7,962 bases of DNA, from contig JAGQIB010000102.1 in the NCBI GenBank assembly GCA_020431545.1, positions 1-7,962 of the forward strand, given 5' to 3'. Shown here piece after piece: positions 1 to 7,900 of this stretch (position 1 is the stretch's first letter; each line of letters begins with the position of its first letter). This stretch comes from Gemmatimonadota bacterium (GTDB lineage Bacteria; ARS69). Made by a program: the position numbers and the translations under genes. The notes beneath the pieces were generated by a model. That model made no database searches and was not told the DNA's origin. It worked only from the letters and a program-made list of their open reading frames with translations.

Positions 1-1941
1 GAGTTCACGATCCAGCGCGGCAAGCTCTGGATGTTGCAGACGCGCTCCGGCAAGCGCACCGGCAAGGCCGCCGTGCGCATCGCGGTGGACATGGTCGACG
101 AGAAGCTCATCTCTCGCCAGGAAGCGATCGACCGCATCACGCCGGACCAGATCGAGCAGTTCCTGAATCCCGGATTCGATCCGGTTGCTAAGCGGGAGGC
201 GGTGGACGCGGGCCGCGTGCTCGGGAAGGGCCTGCCCGCCGGCCCGGGGGCGGCTTGCGGGCGAATCGTGTTCACGGCGGAGGAGGCCGAGGAGTGGGCG
301 GCGCGCAAGGAGCCCGTGCTGCTCACGCGCATCGAGACGTCGCCGGAGGACATCCGCGGCATGGCGGCCGCGGTCGGTATCCTCACCGCGCGCGGAGGCA
401 TGACCTCGCACGCGGCACTCGTCGCGCGGCAGATGGGGCGTGTTTGCGTCGCCGGCTGCGAGGGACTCTCCATTCATTACAAGTCGCGCAAGCTTTCGAT
501 CGCCGGCAAGACCCTGAAGCAGGGAGACTGGCTCTCGATCGACGGTTCCACCGGTGAGGTGATCCTCGGACAGATCCCCACCCGTCCCTCCGAGGTGGTG
601 CGCGCGATCCAGGGCAAGACGAAGGCGAAGGGCAAGAACTCCGAGTACCGCGTCTTCTCGAAGATCATGGACTGGGCGGATCAGATCCGGCACCTGAAGG
701 TCCGGACGAACGCGGACCAGCCGGATCAGGCGAAGCTCGCGGTGGCGTTCGGAGCGGAAGGCATCGGCCTCTGCCGGACCGAGCACATGTTCTTCGGCGA
801 GCACAAGATCGACGCGGTCCGCGAGATGATCCTCGGGGAGGACACTCATGCGCGGCGCGCCGCTCTGCAGAAGATCCTGCCGCTGCAGCGGAAGGACTTC
901 GTGGGGATCTTCCGGGCGATGGCCGGCAAGCCGGTCACGATCCGCACGCTGGATCCGCCGCTCCACGAGTTCCTGCCTCACGGTGAAAAGGAGATTCGCG
1001 CACTCGCCCAGCAGATGGGCGTGAAGCCGGCGAAGCTCGTCGCGCGGGTGGAAAGTCTGCGGGAGCTGAACCCGATGCTGGGTCACCGCGGTTGTCGCCT
1101 CGGCCTCACGTACCCGGAGATCACCGAGGTGCAGGTCCGCGCGATCTTCGAGGCGGCCTGCGACGTGAAGCGCGAGAAGAAGCAGGTCCATCCCGAGATC
1201 ATGATCCCGCTCGTGGGACATGCGAACGAGCTGCGCGAGCAGGTGCGTGTGGTGCGACGCGTGGCGGAAGAAGTGTTCAAGCGGCGCAAGATGGAAGTGC
1301 CCTACCTCGTCGGCACGATGATCGAGCTGCCGCGCGCGGCGCTGACCGCGAACCAGATCGCGGAGCACGCGGAGTTCTTCAGCTTCGGCACGAACGACCT
1401 CACCCAGACGTCGTTCGGCATCTCGCGCGACGACGCCGGGCGGTTCCTGCCGTTCTACCTCGATCGCGACATCCTGCCGGCCGATCCGTTCGCGTCGTTG
1501 GACCAGCAAGGCGTGGGACAGCTTCTCGAGATCGGCACCCGGCGCGGTCGCGAGGTTCGCGACGGATTGAAGGTCGGGATCTGCGGCGAGCACGGCGGGG
1601 ATCCGTCGAGCATTCGCTTCTGTCACGACCTCGGACTCGACTACGTGAGCTGCTCGCCCTACCGCGTTCCGATCGCGCGTCTGGCCGCGGCGCAGGCGCA
1701 GTTGCGTTCCCCGGTCGCGAAGAAAGCTCCGGCGAAGAAGTCTTCCGCGAAGTCCGCGGCGGGAGCCAAGGCATCGGCGGGAGCTTCGAAGTCCACGCCG
1801 AAGGCGACGACTGCCAGGGCGACCGGTGCGAAGGGCGGCGCGGCGAAGGGGACGGGTGCCAAGGCGACCGGCGCGAAGTCCGGTCGCGCGGCCACGAAGG
1901 CTCCGCGCCGGAAGGCGGCGCCGGCCCGCACCAAGGCCTGA
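1..1941 (+). CDS. ppdK: Pyruvate, phosphate dikinase, C-terminal part (5' end outside window)
   Basis: The frame is open from base 1, so the gene starts upstream; about 320 N-terminal residues (most of the ATP-grasp domain) are missing. PPDK interconverts ATP + pyruvate + Pi and AMP + PEP + PPi in the cytoplasm, in glycolysis or gluconeogenesis. Visible here (residues numbered from base 1): the end of the nucleotide-binding domain ([20 protein letters not shown]), then the swivelling phosphohistidine domain with GGMTSHAAL, catalytic His137 (codon 409-411). The Thr two residues before it is the site phosphorylated by PPDK regulatory proteins in other organisms. The PEP/pyruvate TIM barrel follows ([41 protein letters not shown]), with catalytic Cys528 in [10 protein letters not shown] (codon 1582-1584). 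His-to-Cys spacing is close to the family norm. The conserved protein ends near LAAAQAQL (about 1704). About 75 further residues rich in Ala, Lys, Gly and Thr follow in the same frame, which is not normal for PPDK. Identification is secure; the tail's role is unknown. Confidence 0.97.
   Translation, partial: EFTIQRGKLWMLQTRSGKRTGKAAVRIAVDMVDEKLISRQEAIDRITPDQIEQFLNPGFDPVAKREAVDAGRVLGKGLPAGPGAACGRIVFTAEEAEEWAARKEPVLLTRIETSPEDIRGMAAAVGILTARGGMTSHAALVARQMGRVCVAGCEGLSIHYKSRKLSIAGKTLKQGDWLSIDGSTGEVILGQIPTRPSEVVRAIQGKTKAKGKNSEYRVFSKIMDWADQIRHLKVRTNADQPDQAKLAVAFGAEGIGLCRTEHMFFGEHKIDAVREMILGEDTHARRAALQKILPLQRKDFVGIFRAMAGKPVTIRTLDPPLHEFLPHGEKEIRALAQQMGVKPAKLVARVESLRELNPMLGHRGCRLGLTYPEITEVQVRAIFEAACDVKREKKQVHPEIMIPLVGHANELREQVRVVRRVAEEVFKRRKMEVPYLVGTMIELPRAALTANQIAEHAEFFSFGTNDLTQTSFGISRDDAGRFLPFYLDRDILPADPFASLDQQGVGQLLEIGTRRGREVRDGLKVGICGEHGGDPSSIRFCHDLGLDYVSCSPYRVPIARLAAAQAQLRSPVAKKAPAKKSSAKSAAGAKASAGASKSTPKATTARATGAKGGAAKGTGAKATGAKSGRAATKAPRRKAAPARTKA
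1819..1878 (+). repeat. Four 15-base units in the PPDK tail (xxGAK-type pentapeptides)
   Basis: The tail encodes [15 protein letters not shown] and ATGAK in direct succession, i.e. four in-frame 15-base units. They sit inside a longer Lys/Ala-rich segment (about 1711-1938) that resembles the disordered basic tails of histone H1-like proteins. Each unit ends in Lys. The phase is preserved with the conserved PPDK sequence upstream, so the tail is not an obvious frameshift product. Confidence 0.8.
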
Positions 1942-1962
1942 GCGGACCGAGTCGGATCGGCT

Positions 1963-3501
<1,539 letters not shown>

Positions 3502-3539
3502 GGAGTCCTTTCGGGGGGCCGCGGTTCTCGTCGATCCGG

Positions 3540-3568
3540 AAGGTCGGCGAAGTGGCAGGGGGTGTCAA
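3540..3568 (-). promoter_or_regulatory. Weak candidate promoter for the sigma-54 activator gene
   Basis: On the minus strand a perfect TTGACA (complement of 3563-3568) is followed after 17 bases by GACCTT (complement of 3540-3545). The -35 box is consensus but the -10 match is poor, so only the position (about 40 bases before the start codon) argues for it. No convincing -24/-12 sigma-54 site (TGGCAC-N5-TTGC) was seen upstream of the gene. Confidence 0.2.
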
Positions 3569-3621
3569 GATGGCAGACATGGGGCCGGAGAACCCGCTTC
3601 CGGCCCCCCGGCCCTTGACAC
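3562..3621. repeat. Nested inverted repeat between the divergent genes
   Basis: The outer arms GTGTCAAG (3562-3569) and CTTGACAC (3614-3621) are perfect 8-base complements, each containing a TTGACA box on its own strand. The inner arms GGGGCCGGA (3581-3589) and TCCGGCCCC (3599-3607) are perfect 9-base complements, with one further G-T pair and a loop of about 8 bases. The element lies between the starts of the sigma-54 activator gene and rpsU. It could be an operator covering both -35 boxes or a cruciform-prone site. It has no T-run, so it is not a normal terminator. Confidence 0.6.
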
Positions 3622-3644
3622 GGCCCCTCCCGCTACGGCATATT
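3615..3644 (+). promoter_or_regulatory. Candidate sigma-70-type promoter for rpsU
   Basis: A consensus -35 TTGACA (3615-3620) is followed after 18 bases by CATATT (3639-3644), which matches four of six -10 positions and lies in one of the few AT-rich spots of the intergenic region. It points toward rpsU. Transcription from about 3651 would give a leader of about 295 bases. Confidence 0.55.
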
Positions 3645-3647
3645 GCC

Positions 3648-3945
3648 CCGGTTCGACCGGAATGCACGAGCACCGGCGCGACAATGTTCGAAACGTCGTG
3701 CGCCCTCGCGTCCGTCGGAGAATTCGGCTCCGGGCCTCGGCCCGGACGTGCTCCGACCCGCCGAAACGGCCCGTCCGGCCGGTTCGGCGGCCGATCCGTC
3801 GCGCGTTCCGTCGCCCAGCGTCTGTCCCGGCACGTCGCCCATCCGCGGCGCGCTCGGGGCGCGATCCAAGTTGCCGCACCCGGCACCCCAAGGCGAACCG
3901 AATTTCCGGGGTGCGGCCCAGCGTTTTACCGAAAGGCTGATCCGG
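3648..3945 (+). promoter_or_regulatory. Structured 5' leader upstream of rpsU (possible regulatory RNA)
   Basis: No credible gene lies here, but stem-forming segments are dense. CCGGT/ACCGG (3648-3660) is first. GGCGC-GAC pairs with GTC-GCGCC across 3675-3704, with small bulges. GTCGGAG (3714-3720) pairs with CTCCGAC (3751-3757) around an inner stem TCCGGGC/GCCCGGA with tetraloop CTCG (3729-3746). Immediately next, CCGCCGAA (3758-3765) pairs with TTCGGCGG (3783-3790), continuing through one A-G mismatch into CGGCC/GGCCG around a 5-base loop. CGCGC/GCGCG follows (3849-3863). Finally GCCGCACCC (3873-3881) pairs with GGGTGCGGC (3909-3917) just before the ribosome binding site. Some stems are expected by chance in GC-rich DNA, but two adjacent long ones and a 9-base one near the start codon make a cis-regulatory leader plausible. 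It matches no RNA family that I recognise. Confidence 0.4.
3873..3927 (+). terminator. Attenuator-like hairpin with two competing 5' arms before rpsU
   Basis: GCCGCACCC (3873-3881) and GCACCCC (3883-3889) can each pair with the same downstream stretch, GGGTGCGGC (3909-3917) or GGGGTGC (3908-3914), so two exclusive hairpins are possible. TTTT lies at 3924-3927, six bases after the longer stem, which is a weak intrinsic-terminator signature. The rpsU Shine-Dalgarno site begins only five bases later. It might act as an attenuator or simply as a structure near the start; the sequence does not decide. Confidence 0.3.
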
Positions 3946-4131
3946 ATGCCGCTCGTAAAGGTCAAAGAGAACGAGTCGATCGACAAGGCCATCCGCCGCT
4001 TCAAGAAGAAGTGCGAAAAGGAAGGCATCATTCAGGACATCAAGAAGTCCTCGCGCTACCTGAAGCCTTCGGAGCGCAAGCGCAAGAAGCAGCTGAAGGC
4101 AGCGAAGCGTCGTCGCTCCGGAAAAGCCTGA
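3946..4131 (+). CDS. rpsU: Small ribosomal subunit protein bS21
   Basis: This 61-residue basic protein is a clear bS21 (MPLVKVKENESIDKAIRRFK at the start, then a Lys/Arg-rich end, KRKKQLKAAKRRRSGKA). bS21 binds the 30S platform near the anti-Shine-Dalgarno end of 16S rRNA and assists translation initiation. Length and the conserved N-terminal ENE...RRFKKKCEKEGI segment are normal. AAAGG (3932-3936) lies nine bases before the ATG; upstream in-frame starts would only add non-homologous residues. It is the first of three small rightward genes and follows a long structured leader. bS21 genes in some Bacteroidota are known to be translationally autoregulated, so control through this leader is possible but not shown. 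Confidence 0.96.
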   Translation: MPLVKVKENESIDKAIRRFKKKCEKEGIIQDIKKSSRYLKPSERKRKKQLKAAKRRRSGKA

Positions 4132-4307
4132 GTCGCGCGAACATGACGAGTCGAGTCGCCGTGACGGCCCCGGCCCGGAAGCCGGTCCGCCGTGCCGCAG
4201 AAGCGTTCGTTCCACTGCCCCCGAGCCAGCGAGGCGTCGAAGAGGAATCCGACGAAGTGCAATCTTCCAGCGAGGTGTGGGGTCGCCACTCGGAAGGAGG
4301 AGGCGTG
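4132..4307 (+). other. Spacer between rpsU and the small Cys-rich gene
   Basis: These 176 bases hold no gene I can support. They contain a hairpin with ACGGC/GCCGT outer and CCGGC/GCCGG inner arms (4164-4193) and a 9-base direct repeat, CCAGCGAGG, at 4226-4234 and 4267-4275. There is no T-run after the hairpin, so transcription may continue from rpsU into the next gene. An in-frame ATG at 4143 could extend the next protein to 119 residues, but it lacks a good ribosome binding site. Confidence 0.4.
4294..4300 (+). promoter_or_regulatory. Strong Shine-Dalgarno site fixing the start of the Cys-rich small protein
   Basis: AAGGAGG lies seven bases before the ATG at 4308 and four before an in-frame GTG at 4305. 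It is the strongest ribosome binding site in the window and favours the 64-residue form over a start at 4143. Confidence 0.75.
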
Positions 4308-4502
4308 ATGATTCGGGAAGAGGAAGGGAGCATTCTCGAGAAGGACCGTCCGAACGCGACGTACGAGTTCTTGCTGAGGAAAGCCGTCGCCGAGGGAAGA
4401 ATCGGCGGCACCGCGCGCTGTCAGGTGTGCGGGATGCGGTACAAGGATCCGCGGGAGGCGGTCCAGTGCTGCGAGAAGGTCCTCCAACACAGCCGGCTGT
4501 AG
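4308..4502 (+). CDS. Small Cys-rich protein, putative zinc-binding, unknown function
   Basis: This 64-residue protein matches no family I can name. The N-terminal half is acidic and probably helical (MIREEEGSILEKDRP, then YEFLLRKAVAEGR). The C-terminal half has CQVCGMRYKDPREAVQCCEK: Cys38-X2-Cys41, then vicinal Cys54-Cys55, with His61 close behind. This resembles a one-site zinc ribbon or knuckle of the type found in small regulatory or ribosome-associated proteins, so metal binding is inferred. The ATG is set by an ideal AAGGAGG; GTG at 4305 or ATG at 4143 are alternatives. It sits between rpsU and rpmI, 21 bases before the latter, so co-expression with ribosomal proteins is likely, which hints at a translation or stress-linked role without proving one. 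Confidence 0.7.
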   Translation: MIREEEGSILEKDRPNATYEFLLRKAVAEGRIGGTARCQVCGMRYKDPREAVQCCEKVLQHSRL

Positions 4503-4523
4503 CCGCGCGGAGATAGTGTTCCG

Positions 4524-4721
4524 ATGCCGAAGATGAAGACGAACCGGAGCGCCGCGAAGCGCTTCAAGAAGACGGCCTCCGGCAAGCTCAAGCACAAGCC
4601 GAGCTTCAAGAACCACATTCTCACCAAGAAGAGCCCCAAGCGGATTCGCCAGCTGCGGAAGGACCGGACCCTCGAGGCCGGCGACGAAGCGAAGATGAAG
4701 TCGATCCTGCCCTACCTGTAG
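4524..4721 (+). CDS. rpmI: Large ribosomal subunit protein bL35
   Basis: This 65-residue, very basic protein is a clear bL35: [20 protein letters not shown] at the start, the conserved [16 protein letters not shown] core, and the usual end LPYL. It binds 23S rRNA in the 50S subunit. Length is standard. GGAG (4509-4512) lies 11 bases before the ATG, directly after the stop of the Cys-rich gene at 4502, so the two are probably co-transcribed. In most bacteria rpmI lies between infC and rplT; neither is adjacent here, since a surface-protein gene follows and rpsU lies upstream. Confidence 0.97.
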   Translation: MPKMKTNRSAAKRFKKTASGKLKHKPSFKNHILTKKSPKRIRQLRKDRTLEAGDEAKMKSILPYL

Positions 4722-4731
4722 GCGACTCTTC

Positions 4732-4748
4732 GTCGGACGGTGTCCGAC
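4732..4748 (+). terminator. Possible terminator hairpin after rpmI
   Basis: GTCGGAC (4732-4738) and GTCCGAC (4742-4748) form a perfect 7-base stem with loop GGT, ten bases after the rpmI stop. The following bases are not T-rich, so it would be a weak or factor-assisted terminator. A second GC-rich foldable stretch (CGGGGCGGCCG with CGGCCCCCC) follows at about 4757-4786. Confidence 0.35.
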
Positions 4749-4806
4749 ACGATTCCGGGGCGGCCGGCGGCGTTCGGCCCCCCTCCCCCGGCGGACCGGG
4801 CGTCGC

Positions 4807-4835
4807 TTGAACCCCCATCCCGGATTCCGTAGAAT
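4807..4835 (+). promoter_or_regulatory. Sigma-70-type promoter for the secreted VCBS protein
   Basis: TTGAAC (4807-4812), a 17-base spacer and TAGAAT (4830-4835, five of six -10 consensus positions) make the best promoter match in the window. Transcription from about 4842 gives a leader of about 70 bases before the TTG start chosen for the next gene, and would make that gene independent of the ribosomal cluster. Confidence 0.65.
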
Positions 4836-4898
4836 CGGGCGTTCGAGGTGTCCCGTCCGGAGGGAACCCCGACCAGCTTCCGGAAACTACCCCCCGCC

Positions 4899-4904
4899 GG
4901 AGGG
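4899..4904 (+). promoter_or_regulatory. Shine-Dalgarno site supporting the TTG start at 4914
   Basis: GGAGGG ends nine bases before TTG 4914. The alternative in-frame GTG at 4989 has no such site. The same octamer CCGGAGGG also occurs 40 bases upstream (4857-4864), and TCCGG (4879-4883) between them could pair with either copy. Confidence 0.55.
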
Positions 4905-4913
4905 CAGCGCATC

Positions 4914-7900
4914 TTGTTCCCCCTCGGGAGCGGCCGCCGCGCGTGCGTTCCCTCGTCACCGACCGGTGAAGAACCGGGCCGCCTCCGCGTGCCACTCGCG
5001 ACGCTGGTCGGCATCGGCGTTCTCGCGATGGCCCTCGGTCCCTGGAGCACGCGCCCGGCGCTTGCGGTGCCTCCCGCCGTGGTCGGCACGAGCCCCGCTT
5101 CGCAGGCGCTCGGTGTGCCGCTGGACGCCGTGGTCGAGATCGAGCTCTCCGGTGACGTCGATCCTGCGACGATCGTGCCCGCGAACGTCCTCGTCACGAG
5201 CTCGTTGCGCGGTCCGAATGCGATCGACGTCACGTGGCAGGCGGGCGCGGGGCTGCTCCGGCTGCACCCGCAGCAGGAGTTTCTTCCCGGGGAACGCGTC
5301 GCCGTCACGCTGACGCGCGGCATCCGGAGCGGAACGGGCGAACCGCTCGCCGGCGGCCATCGTTTCGACTTCACCACGTGGAGCGCGCCCAGTCCGGGCG
5401 GCGAGTTCCTCACGTCTCCCGCGAGCTGGCCGATCGGCAGCATCGCGTTCAACGCGACGCCGATCGACCTCGACGGCGACGGTCTGCCGGAGATCGTGTT
5501 CTCGAACGCGGTGCCCGATTCCCTCACGATCCTCACGCCGGACGGCGCGGGATCGTTCTCGCCCTACGCGCAGCTGCCGACGGCGATCCTGCCGCGTCAC
5601 GTCGCCACGGGAGACGTGGACCAGGACGGTCTGCCCGACCTCGTGTGCTGCGGCAGCGGACCGAACGTCGTGCAGGTGTTCCGCAACCTGGGCGCCGGCG
5701 CGTTTCGTCCGGCGGAGGACTGGATCACGGGCCAGACGCCCTACGGCGCCTGGGTCGGCGACCTCGACGCGGACGGCGATCTCGATATCGCCACGGCGAA
5801 CTTCAACAGCCACGACATCAGCGTGCTGCGCAACGAAGGCGGCGCCGTGTTCGCGACGGCGGTCTCGTACCCGGCGGGGCCGGGCGCGGACAGCCCGCGT
5901 TTCGTCGACGGGGCCGACCTCGACGGCGACGGTGACATCGACCTCGTGTGCTGCAACGGCTACTCGTACGACGTCTCGGTGTTCCTCAACGTCGGCGACG
6001 GCACGCTCGTGTCGCCGACCGCGTTGCTTCCCACCGGCGACAGTCCGCAGTATCTCGAGCTCCGCGACTTCTCGGGCGACGGACTCGTCGACATTCTCAC
6101 CGTGGACTCGATCGGCGAGACCATCAGCCTGCTTCGCGGGAACGGCGACGGCACGTTCCAGGCCGTCCAGAGCTTCGACGTCGCCGGCCAGCTTCCGTAC
6201 GGATTGCAGGTCGTGGATCTCGACGGCGACCTCGACCTCGACGTCGTGGTGCCGATCCGGGGTCTGAGCGGCTGGCGGCCGATGTGGAACGACGGCGCCG
6301 GGAACTTCTCGCTCGGCTCGCTCTACCTCGGCGGCAATCACTGCCACACGATCGCCGCCGCGGACTGGGATCACGACGGCGACATCGACGTCGCGGCGGG
6401 CTTCGCGATCTCGCGCGACATGTTCCTGTACACGCACGCGCGCGCGCCCGGGGTCGTGGCCACCATGCCCCGGAGCAACGCGACCGGTGTCGCTCTCGAC
6501 GCGCCGATCGAGCTGTACTTCGACACCGAGCTCACGCCGGATTCGATCGTCGCCGCCGGATTCCGGATCCGCGGCACGCAGTCGGGCCCGCACGTCGCCT
6601 CGATCGTGTGGGACGGCGGGTCGAATCGCGTGGTGCTCACGCCCCAGTCGCCGTTCCTGCCCGGGGAGGTCGTGCACGTGACCGTGACCAGCGCCGGCGC
6701 CGTCACGTCCATGGAGGGAGTCCCGTCGCACGGATGGTCCCTCGAGTTCTTGACGGAGGGCGCCACCGCGTTCGCGTTCGATCCGGAGCCGGAGATCGCG
6801 CTTCCCGGCGTGGATCCCGTGGATCTCGCCGTCTCCGAGCTCGACGGCGACGGGATCGCCGATCTCGTCGTGGCCAACTACCTCTCGAACGACGTGACGG
6901 TACTGCTCTCCAACGGCGGGATGCCCCAGGTGTCCGCGAGCGTGCCGACGGGGATCGGACCGATCGCGATCTGGCCGGACGATTTCGACGGCGACGGCAT
7001 CAACGACGTCGCGGTGGCGAACACGACGAGCGGCTCGATCTCGATCCTCTTGAACGCCGGCGACGGGACGCTCGTCCCGGGAGTCACGGTGAACGCCGTC
7101 GGCGCGCCGTTCGCGCTCGTCGGGGCCGACTTCGATCAGGACGGCGACCAGGATCTCGCGGTGACCGAGGTCGATCCGAACGGTGCGCGCGTGCACTGGA
7201 ACGACGGAACGGGCGCATTTCCCACGCGGGAGTGGCTCCCGATCGGCGGGTTCCCGCTCGATCTCGCGGTCGCGGACTTCGACAACGACGGACGCCCGGA
7301 CCTGATCGTGGTGGACGCGGTCAACGATCACATCGCGCTGTTCCGGCGCCAGGGCAATGCGTTCGTCGCGACCAGCACCGAGAACACCGGTAGCGTCCCG
7401 GTCGGTGTCTTCCCCTGGGACACGAACGGCGACGGCTGGATCGATCTCGTGAGCGCGAACTACGGCGGGGGCGGCATCTCCGTCATCGAGAACGCGATGG
7501 ACGGCACGTTCCTCCCGGCCGTGACGCTCGCGTCCGGTGCGCTGCCGCACGCGGTGTGGGGGGCGGACCTCACGGGCGACGGTCGCCTCGATCTCGCCTC
7601 GGCGAACAGCGGCTCGTCCGCCGTGTCCGTCTTCCGCAACGTCGGCTCGGCGGGCTTCGCCGCGCCGGCGCAGGTGGCGGTCGGCGAGACGCCGTACTCG
7701 CTCGTCGGTGCGGACTGGAATCAGGACGGTCGGATCGACCTCGCCACCGTGAATCGCACGAGCGGCGGGCTCTCGTTCCTCCTGAACAGCTCTCCGACCG
7801 ACGCGCCGGTGCTTCCGTCCGTGCCCGCCGGGTTCGAGCTGCGGATTCGACCGAATCCGTCCGTGGGCGACGTGTCTCTCGCGTTCGACGTGCCGCGCGA

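Noticed and set aside
1942..1962. Bidirectional terminator between the convergent ppdK and activator genes
   Set aside because: The gap is only 21 bases, with no stem longer than about four pairs and no T-run on either strand.
3641..3661. GGTTCGACC resembling a tRNA T-loop
   Set aside because: The flanking bases do not form a 5-pair T-stem and no acceptor, D or anticodon arm can be laid out upstream. It is better read as a CCGGT/ACCGG hairpin.
3643..3945. N-terminal extension of bS21 from an upstream in-frame ATG
   Set aside because: The extra 101 residues are Arg/Pro/Ala-rich without homology, while ATG 3946 has a Shine-Dalgarno site and gives the standard bS21 N-terminus.
4226..4275. Direct repeat CCAGCGAGG twice, 41 bases apart
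   Set aside because: Nine bases in GC-rich DNA can recur by chance, and only two copies are present without further structure, so no CRISPR or binding array is claimed.
3565..4616. Minus-strand open frames across the rpsU to rpmI region
   Set aside because: They overlap ribosomal-protein genes on the plus strand and show only low-complexity Arg/Ala/Gly composition.
5948..7393. 481-residue plus-strand frame overlapping the VCBS gene
   Set aside because: It is an Arg-rich out-of-frame reading of the same repeats; the frame with regular DxDxDG motifs runs through the whole region.
4956..7550. 864-residue open frame on the minus strand across the VCBS gene
   Set aside because: It lies opposite a protein with clear signal peptide, Big_5, VCBS and sorting domains. 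The translation is an Arg/Asp/His/Val-rich reverse shadow of the repeated Asp-Gly codons, with no recognisable domain.
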